Below, in pieces: positions 9,986 through 18,059 of a stretch of DNA of 25,504 nucleotides. Each line of letters starts with the position of its first letter. Within the stretch, counting starts at the first letter, position 1. Source of the DNA: Candidatus Solibacter sp. (GTDB lineage Bacteria > Acidobacteriota > Terriglobia > Bryobacterales > Bryobacteraceae); contig JAPKZC010000927.1 of the NCBI GenBank assembly GCA_026394025.1, positions 1 through 25,504 of the forward strand. Reading direction: 5' to 3'. Below the pieces are notes generated by a model, which worked only from the letters and a program-made list of their open reading frames with translations, did not search any database and was not told the DNA's origin. The position numbers were made by a program, and so were the translations under genes.

Positions 9986-11580
9986 TCCCTACGCGCCAGA
10001 ACCGGCTGCGGCGGTTCCGCCGGCGCGGCAGGCGGCACCAGCGGCAGCGACACGGTAAACGTGGTGCCCTCTCCCACAGCGCTTCTGACCTCGAGATCGC
10101 CACCGTGGGCTTCGATGATTCCGTACGACACCGCGAGGCCCAGCCCCACGCCCTTGCCCTCCGGCTTGGTGGTGAAGAACGGGTCGAAGATCCTGGCCAG
10201 ATTCTCCGGAAGGATGCCATCGCCGTTATCGGAGATATGGAGCATTACGACGCCGTCTCCCTTGGCCGTAGATACAGTCACGCGCCGATCCGTCTTGCTG
10301 TGCGTCGCCTCCGCCGCGTTCAGTAACAGGTTGAGCACCACCTGCTGGATCTGCGAGGGGTCGCACGGCGCCGCCGGAAGATCGTCGCACAAGGTGGTCT
10401 CCACCGCGACGTTACTGAGCTTCATCTTGTGTTCCACCAGGGAGAGCGTCATGCGGAGGATCTTGTTGAGATCGGCCGGCGCGCGCTGCGGCTTGCCGCG
10501 CCGGGAAAATGCCAGGAGATCGCTCACGATGCGCCCCACGCGGGCGGTCTCACTGGTCACCTGGCCGAGATACTTGCGGAACTCTGGGATACGATTCTGC
10601 GGAATGCCATCGTCTTTCAGCATGCGCTGTAGCAGCATGGAGAGGTTCAGCACGCCCGATACGGGGTTGTTGATTTCGTGCGCCACGCTGGCGGAGAGCT
10701 GTCCGAGCGAGGCCAGCCGATCGCTCTGCAACAGTTTCTTCTGTGCGGCCTTGAGTTGCTGCGTGCGCTGTTCGACCTTGGTCTCCAGGTTCTGGGTGAA
10801 CTGGTTGATCTCGCCGAGCGCCATCCGCAAGCGGTCGCGCATGACGTCGAAAGAGCGCGCCAGTTCGTCGAGTTCCTCACTGCTGCCCACGATGTCGAGC
10901 GGCTGGTCGAGTTCCATCTGGCTCACGGCCTTGGTGCCTTCGATGAGCTTGTCGATGGGACGGCTGAGGAATCGGCGGGTGAAATAGATGATGAACAGGC
11001 TGATCAGCGTGACTTCCACCGCGGTCACCACGAGGACGCGGAGCTTCATGGCGGCCACCTCATGGTCCACGCTTTCCAGGTCCAGGCGCAGGTCCAACAC
11101 GCCGAGCACCTTCATCTCCGCCGGATGTGCGTGGCACTGCGCCTGGCTGCACGAGGGCTCGTTGTAGATCGGCGTGGCCATGGCCAGCCGGCGACCGCCA
11201 TTGGCGCCGCGGAAAATGCGCACGCGCGTAGGCAGGTCGGGAGGGCGGCCTTCCGGCAGCGCTTGCGCGGCGCCGGCCCGGTCCTCCGGATTGGTGGAGA
11301 ACATCACTTGCCCGGCGCGATTGAACATGCGGATGCGGTCAATCCCCTGTTTGAGGGCGATGGTCTGCATCACCTGATAGGCGGCCTCGCGATGGTCGTC
11401 CAACATGGCGTGCCACGTGGCGCTGGTGATGGCCTTGGACAGTTGGTCGGCGCCAAGGAAGATGGTGTTCAGGAGCTGCTGCTCTTCGGTTGAAACATTG
11501 ACCAGTCCGGAAACCGCCGCCACAATGATCACGATGACGGTGATCGAGAGCATCAGCTTCCGGGCGAGACGCCTCGGCAT
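9982..11580 (-). CDS. Membrane sensor histidine kinase with periplasmic CX4CH motif
   Basis: A 532-residue kinase. Two membrane segments (about 10-28 and 179-200) flank a periplasmic sensor domain of about 150 residues. A HAMP domain (about 201-255), a coiled coil (about 256-285), the HisKA domain with phosphoacceptor H301 (SVAHEINNPVSG) and an HATPase domain follow. The HATPase has an N-box (NLLLNAAEA), DNGDG (451-455) and GKGVGLGLA (475-483). The periplasmic domain contains PSCSQAQCHAHP, with C144, C149 and H150 spaced as CX4CH, a pattern that can bind c-type haem. A redox or gas signal is therefore possible. It is the first gene of the operon and the likely partner of the NtrC-type regulator. 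Confidence 0.93.
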   Translation of the reverse strand: MPRRLARKLMLSITVIVIIVAAVSGLVNVSTEEQQLLNTIFLGADQLSKAITSATWHAMLDDHREAAYQVMQTIALKQGIDRIRMFNRAGQVMFSTNPEDRAGAAQALPEGRPPDLPTRVRIFRGANGGRRLAMATPIYNEPSCSQAQCHAHPAEMKVLGVLDLRLDLESVDHEVAAMKLRVLVVTAVEVTLISLFIIYFTRRFLSRPIDKLIEGTKAVSQMELDQPLDIVGSSEELDELARSFDVMRDRLRMALGEINQFTQNLETKVEQRTQQLKAAQKKLLQSDRLASLGQLSASVAHEINNPVSGVLNLSMLLQRMLKDDGIPQNRIPEFRKYLGQVTSETARVGRIVSDLLAFSRRGKPQRAPADLNKILRMTLSLVEHKMKLSNVAVETTLCDDLPAAPCDPSQIQQVVLNLLLNAAEATHSKTDRRVTVSTAKGDGVVMLHISDNGDGILPENLARIFDPFFTTKPEGKGVGLGLAVSYGIIEAHGGDLEVRSAVGEGTTFTVSLPLVPPAAPAEPPQPVLARRE

Positions 11581-11603
11581 AGTTGCTATTCAGACCTGGA
11601 GGT

Positions 11604-11609
11604 ATTGTA
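11604..11609 (-). promoter_or_regulatory. TACAAT -10-like element upstream of the kinase operon
   Basis: Read on the minus strand, TTACAATACC places TACAAT 23 bases before the kinase ATG. A start site near 11597 would leave a 17-base leader. The -35 region is poor (CTTTTCC at a long spacing), consistent with a promoter needing an activator. No sigma54 -24/-12 element (GG-N10-GC) was found in the minus-strand region 11581-11770. Confidence 0.35.
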
Positions 11610-11654
11610 ACTGGTGGCGGCTGCGTGTGGGAAAAGACGGCGGCAATGTCGCAA

Positions 11655-11675
11655 GTTGAGACATGCGTGTCTCAC
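11655..11675. promoter_or_regulatory. Palindromic operator, proximal copy: TTGAGACA-N4-TGTCTCA
   Basis: TGAGACA (11657-11663) and TGTCTCA (11668-11674) are perfect inverted arms around TGCG, with GTT on the left flank. The centre lies about 85 bases upstream of the kinase ATG. The same half-sites recur at 11743-11764, which makes a chance palindrome unlikely. A dimeric regulator such as the operon's own NtrC-type protein is the natural candidate. Confidence 0.6.
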
Positions 11676-11742
11676 TAGGATGAATTTGTTGTGTTGATAA
11701 TAAACCAGTTAATCAGATTAATGGCGAATAAATAACGAAGAA

Positions 11743-11764
11743 GTTAAGACAAATTTGTCTCAAC
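11743..11764. promoter_or_regulatory. Palindromic operator, distal copy: GTTAAGACA-N4-TGTCTCAAC
   Basis: A 22-base palindrome with one mismatched pair, GTTAAGACA then AATT then TGTCTCAAC. It shares the AGACA-N4-TGTCTCA core with the site at 11655-11675. The two centres are 88 bases apart, separated by AT-rich sequence that stands out from the GC-rich surroundings. Two similar sites 70 to 180 bases upstream is a common arrangement for NtrC-type activators. Confidence 0.6.
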
Positions 11765-12475
11765 TGCCCGTCGATTCATTTCGAAAAGAGGCGACGCGTG
11801 CCTGCCGCCCTGACTCGAGCATACGACACCGGGGTGTGAGTTTGAGGTGCGGGAGGTGGGGCGAATGCAGCTAAGGTATTCCTGGAGAAGGGGTTAGGGG
11901 GACAGAAATGTTTTGGATGTTGGTGTCACCGCGGATCGGCTTCGCGGGCAATCAGATCGAGCAGGACACTGAGGTCGCGCCGCGAGTTCCATTCGGGCGA
12001 AGATGGACGGCATACACCGAAAAGGCCGCGCAAGTCCATAGGGAAATATTGATAAGAATAGGTTTACTGGGCGGCGTGGAATGGTGCGTTCCGTGCTGTA
12101 CCTTGTAGTGCGGTGGGAGATTCCACATCGGAGGCGCACCGGGGGTTGTTACGGAGGAGCCCCCCGGCGTTGCGTGGAACCTCACCGCATCTATGCCAAC
12201 CTAAGGTATGGCGGGAGAGCGCACGCACGAGTATCGGATGACCTGCCGGTGGCGGCGGCTGCCTGGCGCGCAGCGTGCGGTTCCCAGTGCTGCACGAGTC
12301 CGTCGTCCTGATGTGAGGCGATGGGCAATGCCAGGCGCTGTCGCTCTTGGGTGATACTCGTTCTTGAATGGAGTGCGCGGACAGTTCGCTTGCTGAACAG
12401 TTCGCTCTCAGCCATCAAACCTCTCGCCGACGTAGCCGGGCAATCTGCTACCGTATCCGATGGAAAGGAGTTCCC
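11765..12475. other. Gene-poor intergenic stretch with possible gene remnants
   Basis: I see no convincing gene in these 711 bases. On the minus strand a 38-codon frame (12047 down to 11934) ends with protein-like sequence RRDLSVLLDLIAREADPR but has no ribosome-binding site and no recognisable family. A 75-codon minus-strand frame (12418-12191) contains QRLALPIASHQDDGLVQHW, also unrecognised. These may be decayed pieces of lost genes. A ribosome-binding site AAAGGAG (12464-12470) at the right end belongs to the beta-lactamase-family gene. Confidence 0.4.
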
Positions 12476-14122
12476 ATGCTCCCACGTGCGTTAATACTGG
12501 TAGCCGCCGCGGCTGCGCTTCATGCGGCTCAAGACGACACAGCCCGCCGCATCGATGAAGTTTTCAAGCAGTGGAACAAACCGGGTACACCCGGGGCGGC
12601 CGTGGCCGTCATCGAAGACGGCAAGCTCACTTACCAGAAGGGCTTTGGAACGGCCCACCTGGAGTATGACGTTCCCATCACCCCGGACACGGTCTTCCAC
12701 GTCGCTTCCGTCTCCAAGCAGTTCACGGCCATGTCCATCGTGCTGCTGGAACAGGACGGCAAGCTGGCGCTGGAGGACGACGTTCACAAGTACCTGCCCG
12801 AACTCCCCGATTACGGGCACCGCCTGACCATACGCAACCTGCTTCAGCACACCAGCGGGATTCGCGACCAGTGGCAGACGCTCGGCCTTGCCGGGTGGCG
12901 GCTCGATGACGTAATCACCCAACAACAGATTCTGCGGATGCTGTTCCGGCAACGGGAACTGAACTTCGCGCCGGGCACCAGGCATCTCTACTCCAACGGC
13001 GGCTTCACACTGCTGGCGGAAATCGTGGCGCGCGTTTCCGGCAAGCCGCTACCCGAATTCTGCGACGAGCGCATCTTCCGGCCGCTCGGGATGAGCCGGA
13101 CGCACTTCCACGACGACCACCGGCGCATTGTGCCGAACCGCGCGTACTCGTATGAGCCGGCCAGTGGCGGCTACCGGGCATCGCCGCTGAACTATGCCAA
13201 CGTGGGAGCGACCAGCCTGTTCACCACCGCGCCCGACCTGGCGAAATGGCTCGATAATTTCCGGCAGCCGAAGGCCGGCGGAGCCAAAGCGATAGCGCGC
13301 CTACAAGAGCAGTCCGTGCTGGCCAACGGCGAGACGATCCCCTACGGCCTGGGCGTGTCGACCGGCAGGTATCGCGGGTTGCGCACTATCTCACACGGCG
13401 GCAGCGATGCCGGATACCGAAGCTATGTGGTGTGGTTCCCGGACCAACGGCTTGGGATTGCGGTTGCCAGCAACCTCTCGACGTTCAACGCCGGCAACGC
13501 CGCCAATCAGGTCGCCGTCATCTGCCTGGAGCGGCAGATGACCGAGGAGCCGCCCAGGGCGCAGACCGTGGCACGCACGTTCGTCACGCTCGCTCCCGGC
13601 GCAATCGACCCGTATGAGGGCCATTACCGCCTGGCGGATCTGCTGATTCAGGTCACAAAGAAAGACGGCAAGTTGCTCGCCGCCCCGCTGGGCTCGTCCC
13701 CGCTGGAACTAAAGCCCATCAGCCCGGTGCGCTTCTACGCCGAGCAAATGCAGGCCGAAGTCGAGTTCACCCCGAAAGCCGGGTCCGGCATGACGATGAA
13801 ACTTACACGCATGGGCGGGACCGTCGAAGGAGAACGAATCACGTTCACACCGTTCGATCCCAAAGACCTGGAGAAGTATCCCGGCGCCTACTGGAGCGAC
13901 GAACTCGAGACCCAGTACACCATCCTGTTGAGAGAAGGCAAGTTGTTCGCCGATCACGCGCACCATGGAGAGATCGCGTTGACTCCGGTCGCGAAAGACC
14001 AATTCCGCGGCGCCACGTGGTTCATGCCGGAAGTGACGTTCGGCCGCGACGCGCAGGGCAAAGTCACGCACGTGACCTTTGGCGGCAACAGGGTGACGGG
14101 CGTTCGGTTTGTGCGGCGCTAG
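12476..14122 (+). CDS. Secreted serine beta-lactamase-family hydrolase (class C / PBP-like)
   Basis: A 548-residue protein with signal peptide MLPRALILVAAAAALHAAQ. The beta-lactamase domain (about 22-385) has all three catalytic motifs: S78-V-S-K81 (nucleophile serine and lysine), Y172-S-N174 and H307-G-G. Family members include esterases, D-amino-acid peptidases and penicillin-binding-like hydrolases, so antibiotic resistance should not be assumed. About 160 further residues form a beta-rich C-terminal domain (YEGHYRLADLLIQVTKKDGKL... and YPGAYWSDELETQYTIL...), two lipocalin-like repeats often seen in such proteins. AAAGGAG lies 5 bases before the ATG, which fixes the start. It stands alone and converges on the E1 gene, with a REP-like palindrome between. 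Confidence 0.9.
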   Translation: MLPRALILVAAAAALHAAQDDTARRIDEVFKQWNKPGTPGAAVAVIEDGKLTYQKGFGTAHLEYDVPITPDTVFHVASVSKQFTAMSIVLLEQDGKLALEDDVHKYLPELPDYGHRLTIRNLLQHTSGIRDQWQTLGLAGWRLDDVITQQQILRMLFRQRELNFAPGTRHLYSNGGFTLLAEIVARVSGKPLPEFCDERIFRPLGMSRTHFHDDHRRIVPNRAYSYEPASGGYRASPLNYANVGATSLFTTAPDLAKWLDNFRQPKAGGAKAIARLQEQSVLANGETIPYGLGVSTGRYRGLRTISHGGSDAGYRSYVVWFPDQRLGIAVASNLSTFNAGNAANQVAVICLERQMTEEPPRAQTVARTFVTLAPGAIDPYEGHYRLADLLIQVTKKDGKLLAAPLGSSPLELKPISPVRFYAEQMQAEVEFTPKAGSGMTMKLTRMGGTVEGERITFTPFDPKDLEKYPGAYWSDELETQYTILLREGKLFADHAHHGEIALTPVAKDQFRGATWFMPEVTFGRDAQGKVTHVTFGGNRVTGVRFVRR

Positions 14123-14159
14123 TACCCAGACCGCGTAGTGTCTTTCTCTTGACGGAAAC

Positions 14160-14209
14160 CACTCCCTGACGGTCGTGGCTCTGATCCGAGCCGCGACCGT
14201 GAGGGAGCG
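14160..14209. repeat. REP-like palindrome, copy A
   Basis: CACTCCCTGACGGTCGTGGC... (14160-14181) and its inverted partner (14188-14209) match at 19 of 22 positions around a 6-base loop, TGATCC. The right arm GAGCCGCGACCGTGAGGGAGCG is 21 of 22 identical to the right arm of the element at 21473-21529, and both left arms begin CACTCCCTGACGG. It fills the gap between two convergent genes and could also end transcription. Confidence 0.75.
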
Positions 14210-14235
14210 CTTCTCTGACGGCAGACTCAGCTAAC

Positions 14236-16695
14236 TCAGATGCCTTGCCTGAGCCTGCGGGCCAGTTCTCCGTTGGTTTGGTTGGTGGTGGGCTGGTGGC
14301 CTTTCAAGGGCTGTAGCTTTTCGTGGATGGCGTCCAGGTACCACTCGGGCTGGGGGAAGAACATGGCTTCGAGTTCGGCGGCGGGGGTGATCCAGTTGCG
14401 GCTACCCAGGACTACGGGGGGGGCATCGAGATAGTCGAAGGCGAGTTGAGTGAGGTTGGCGGCCACGCTTTGCATGATGCCGCCGCGCTCCACGGCGTCG
14501 CTCGCCAGGAGGACTTTCCCGGTCTTCTTTACGGACTCGATGAGCGGTTCGTAATTCAGCGGGCAGGCCGAGCGCAGGTCGATCAGTTCGGCGGAGAGGC
14601 CGTAACGCTGGGCGAGTTGATCCGCCGCGGCTACTGCCGGGTAAAGGGCCGGGCCGAAGGTGATGATGGTCAGGTCCTTGCCGGTCCGTTTGATGGAAGG
14701 CTCCGAGAGGGGGATCTCGTAGTAGCCCTCGGGGACGCCGGATTCAACGAACATTTCTCCGAAATCGTAGACCTTCTGGCTTTCGAAGAAGACGACCGGG
14801 TCGGCGCCGGCAAGCGCAGCGTTCATCATGCCCTTGGCGTCGTAAGGGGTAACGGGGTAGACCACCTTCAGGCCGGGGATGTGGTGCACCAGGGCGGTCC
14901 AGTCCTGCGAGTGCTGGGCGCCGTATTTGGCTCCGACGGAAATGCGGAGCACGACGGGCATGTTGAGTTGGGCGGCGGACATGGCCTGCCACTTGGAGAG
15001 CTGGTTGAAAATCTCGTCGCCGGCCCGGCCCATGAAATCGGCATACATCAGTTCGGCCACCACGCGACCGCCTTCGAGGCCATAGCCCACGGCGGCTCCG
15101 ACGACGGCGGCTTCGGAGATGGGGGAATTGAACAGCCTGTGGTAGGGGAGGGCTTCGGTGAGGCCGCGGTAGACGGCGAACGCGCCGCCCCAATCGCGGT
15201 TTTCCTCACCGAAGGCGACCATAGTGGGGTCGGCGGAAAAACCGTGCAGCATGGCTTCAAAGATGGCGTCGCGGACGTTGAACGCCTTCATCTTCGAAAC
15301 CGGCTTGCCTTCGTGCAGCGGGGTGCGGATCTTGGTCTTGATCTGCTGCACGCGCACGTTCTGCGCCAGGTCTTCGAGGAACTCCGGCGTGCGGGCGTCC
15401 GTCTGCTCCAGCTTGCGATTGGAGAACATCATCTCGCCCGGGAGTTCGGACGTGATGGCGATGCGCGGCGCCGCATCGTAGTTTGCGGCGAGTTGGAACA
15501 TCTCGAAGACAGTGGTTTGCATGGCCGCGCGTGCGTCGTCCAGGTCCCCGGCCGGCAGCGCGCCGCCTTCGATCATGCGCTGGCGGAAGGCGAGGAGGGA
15601 ATCGGCCAACTGCCACTTCTCGATCTCTTCCTTGGAGCGGTAGCTGGAGGCATCCGAGGGGGAGTGCCCGCTGATGCGGTAGGTCACGGTGTCGAGGAGC
15701 ACGGGGCCGCGGCCCTCGGCGATGATCTGTTTCTTGCGGCGGAAGGCATCGATCACGGAGAGGGGGTCGTAGCCGTTGACGCGCTCGGCGTGCATCTGGT
15801 CCGGGTTGACGCCGGCGCCGATGCGGGCGATGAACTCGACGCCCATGGTCTCGCCGAGAGGTTGCCCGCCCATGCCGTAGTGGTTGTTCATGCAATTGAA
15901 GATGATGGGCAGCCCGCCACCCAATTGCGGATTCCACAGTTTGCGGTACTGATCCATGCTGGCGAAGGTGATGCCTTCCCAGACGGGGCCGCAGCCGAAA
16001 GAGGCGTCGCCGATATTGGCCACCACGATGCCGGGCTTGCGGTTGACGCGCTTGAACAGGGCCGCTCCCGGGGCGATGGAGCCCGAGCCGCCGACGATGG
16101 CGTTGTTCGGATAGATACCAAAGGGCGCGAAGAAGGCGTGCATGGAACCGCCGAGGCCGCGGTTGAAACCGGTTTCGCGCGCGAAGATCTCGCTGTAGGC
16201 GCCGAAAAGCAGGAACTTGACGGCCAGCTCTTTCACGGATCCCGAGTGGGCCTTCTCCAGGGGCGCTAGTATGGCTCCGCCGAGGTAGGAGCGCATGATA
16301 CCGAGGAGCGCGCCGTCGTCGAGGCAGCGGATGGCGGAGAAGCCCTTGGCGAGGATCTCGCCGTGGCTGCGGTGCGAGCCGAAGATGTGGTCGTCGGGTG
16401 TGAGGGTGAAGGCCATGCCGACGGCCGCGGCTTCCTGCCCGATGGAAAGATGGGCCGGGCCGAGATGATCGTACTGGACACCTTTGTAGACGCGCTTGAT
16501 CTTGATCTCGTTGAGGATGGTCTCGAACTCGCGGATGGCGGCCATGTCCTGCCAGATGGCGAGGAAATCCCGCGGTGAATAGAGTGCCCGCTCCTGCTCG
16601 ACGGTTTTGTTGTAGGCATTGATCTCGATGCCCTTGAAGGAGATGCGGCCAGGGGCCAGCAGTTTTTCGGGTTCCAGGCTAATAGACTTCGGCAT
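14236..16695 (-). CDS. 2-oxoacid dehydrogenase E1, alpha and beta subunits fused
   Basis: An 819-residue thiamine-diphosphate enzyme that decarboxylates a 2-oxoacid and passes the acyl group to E2. The alpha half (1 to about 430) has GSHRSHGEILAKG, GGSMH and the cofactor motif starting GDA (229-231) and ending NN (270-271). The usual first motif is GDG; here it is GDA. It also has the phosphorylation-loop-like GHSPSDASSYR (343-353). The beta half (about 470-790) has GEENRDWGGAFAVYRGL, NSPISEAAVVGAAVGYGLEG and VLLASDAVERGG. About 40 residues (roughly 122-165) are inserted between the HRSH and GGSMH blocks compared with ordinary E1 alpha. It is the last gene after E2 and E3, 18 bases after E3. 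Pyruvate, branched-chain or another oxoacid is possible; the substrate is not clear. Confidence 0.9.
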   Translation of the reverse strand: MPKSISLEPEKLLAPGRISFKGIEINAYNKTVEQERALYSPRDFLAIWQDMAAIREFETILNEIKIKRVYKGVQYDHLGPAHLSIGQEAAAVGMAFTLTPDDHIFGSHRSHGEILAKGFSAIRCLDDGALLGIMRSYLGGAILAPLEKAHSGSVKELAVKFLLFGAYSEIFARETGFNRGLGGSMHAFFAPFGIYPNNAIVGGSGSIAPGAALFKRVNRKPGIVVANIGDASFGCGPVWEGITFASMDQYRKLWNPQLGGGLPIIFNCMNNHYGMGGQPLGETMGVEFIARIGAGVNPDQMHAERVNGYDPLSVIDAFRRKKQIIAEGRGPVLLDTVTYRISGHSPSDASSYRSKEEIEKWQLADSLLAFRQRMIEGGALPAGDLDDARAAMQTTVFEMFQLAANYDAAPRIAITSELPGEMMFSNRKLEQTDARTPEFLEDLAQNVRVQQIKTKIRTPLHEGKPVSKMKAFNVRDAIFEAMLHGFSADPTMVAFGEENRDWGGAFAVYRGLTEALPYHRLFNSPISEAAVVGAAVGYGLEGGRVVAELMYADFMGRAGDEIFNQLSKWQAMSAAQLNMPVVLRISVGAKYGAQHSQDWTALVHHIPGLKVVYPVTPYDAKGMMNAALAGADPVVFFESQKVYDFGEMFVESGVPEGYYEIPLSEPSIKRTGKDLTIITFGPALYPAVAAADQLAQRYGLSAELIDLRSACPLNYEPLIESVKKTGKVLLASDAVERGGIMQSVAANLTQLAFDYLDAPPVVLGSRNWITPAAELEAMFFPQPEWYLDAIHEKLQPLKGHQPTTNQTNGELARRLRQGI

Positions 16696-16713
16696 TCTAA
16701 ACAGTGACTCCTA

Positions 16714-18054
16714 TCAGGCAGCTTCGAGGATTGCCAGCTTCAGCGCTTCGGATACGGTGGGGTGCGGGAAGACCACGGCTTCGATATCGGAAACGGTCAT
16801 TTCCATTTCGATCATCGCCGCCGCGGCCACGATAAATTCGCTCGACAGATCGCCGAGCGCGTGGACGCCGAGAATCTCGCCGTAGCGCGCGCCCACCAGC
16901 ACCTTGATCATTCCGGCCCCGCCATCGTTTTCCACCAGGAAGCGGCCGGCGACGCCCATGGGCAGCAGCGCTTTCTTGTATTCGATGCCGAGGGCTTTCA
17001 ATTCATTCTCGGTCTTACCGGCGCTAGCGACCTCCGGGTGGGTGTAGATGACGGAAGGGATGGCGTCGTAGCGGATGCGGTCCGGCTTGCCGAGCATGTT
17101 GTTGACCGCGACCAGACCCTCGCGCGTGGCGGCGTGCGCCAGCAGGCGGCGGCCCGTAACATCGCCGCAGGCCCAGATGCCGGGGATATTGGTCTTGCCC
17201 CGGTCGCTGGTCTTGATGCCCTTGCGGTCGAAATCCACGCCCACTTCGGCCAACCCGAGCCCCTCCACCACGGGCGCGCGGCCGGTGGCGTTGACGATGC
17301 ACTCGGCGCTCAGCGCGCCAGGCGCGCCGGACTGCTCATAATGCACGGTGTTGCCTTCGATTGCCTTCACCATGCAGGAGGTCTTAAAGACGACGCCGTT
17401 CTTCTTCAGCGCCTGCTGGAGGCGGCTCGAAATGTCGTGGTCCGAGCCCGTGGCGATCTGCGGGAGCATTTCGAGCACCGACACTTCAACCCCGGCGGCG
17501 GCGAAGAAACTGGCGAATTCGAGGCCGATGTAGCCGCCTCCGATGATCGCCACCGTCATCGGCATCCCGGTCAGGCGCAGCACGCCCGAGGAGTCGATCA
17601 CACTGCTCGACTCGATGCCGGGAATGGGCGGGACGATGGGCCGTGCGCCGGTCGCGATAAGGATATTTTTCGCCGTCAGCGTCTGGTCGCCCACCTGCAC
17701 GGTGCTCTTCGATGCCAGCCTTGCGTTGCCGCGCACGACTTCCACGCCGCTGTGCTTGAGCAGGCTCTCCACGCCGCGGGTGAGCGTGAGCACGATCTTG
17801 TTCTTGCGCTCCACGACCGCGGCGAGGTTGAAACGCAGGCCGGAGAGCTCCACGCCAAAGGCGGCGGCCTGGCGGCATTCGGCAAAGAGCTTGGAGGAGC
17901 GCAGGAAAGTTTTGGTGGGGATACAACCCACGTTGAGGCATGTGCCGCCGATGGAATCCCTCTCGACGACGGCCACTTTGGCGCCCAGTTTGGCGGCGTG
18001 GGCGGCGGCCTCATATCCGCCGGGGCCCGCGCCGATAACGATCACATCGTACAT
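16714..18054 (-). CDS. lpdA: Dihydrolipoyl dehydrogenase (E3)
   Basis: A 446-residue flavoprotein that reoxidises the dihydrolipoyl group of E2 and reduces NAD+. It has the FAD-binding GAGPGG (8-13), the redox-active disulfide C39-LNVG-C44 in GGTCLNVGCIPTK, the NAD-binding GGGYIGLE and the second FAD motif GIWACGDVTG. The C-terminal HPTVSE (H431, E436) supplies the catalytic base of the partner subunit. The length is slightly short but every functional block is present. Its ATG is 5 bases after the E2 stop, with GGAG about 11 bases upstream, so the two are cotranscribed. Confidence 0.95.
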   Translation of the reverse strand: MYDVIVIGAGPGGYEAAAHAAKLGAKVAVVERDSIGGTCLNVGCIPTKTFLRSSKLFAECRQAAAFGVELSGLRFNLAAVVERKNKIVLTLTRGVESLLKHSGVEVVRGNARLASKSTVQVGDQTLTAKNILIATGARPIVPPIPGIESSSVIDSSGVLRLTGMPMTVAIIGGGYIGLEFASFFAAAGVEVSVLEMLPQIATGSDHDISSRLQQALKKNGVVFKTSCMVKAIEGNTVHYEQSGAPGALSAECIVNATGRAPVVEGLGLAEVGVDFDRKGIKTSDRGKTNIPGIWACGDVTGRRLLAHAATREGLVAVNNMLGKPDRIRYDAIPSVIYTHPEVASAGKTENELKALGIEYKKALLPMGVAGRFLVENDGGAGMIKVLVGARYGEILGVHALGDLSSEFIVAAAAMIEMEMTVSDIEAVVFPHPTVSEALKLAILEAA

Positions 18055-18059
18055 AGAAA

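Noticed and set aside
12476..14122. Antibiotic-resistance beta-lactamase
   Set aside because: The catalytic motifs are shared with esterases and peptidases, and the extra C-terminal domain is typical of non-resistance members.
14323..16269. A 648-codon open frame on the plus strand opposite the E1 gene
   Set aside because: It is the complement of a strongly conserved enzyme gene in high-GC DNA, has low-complexity glycine, histidine and valine-rich composition, and matches no family.
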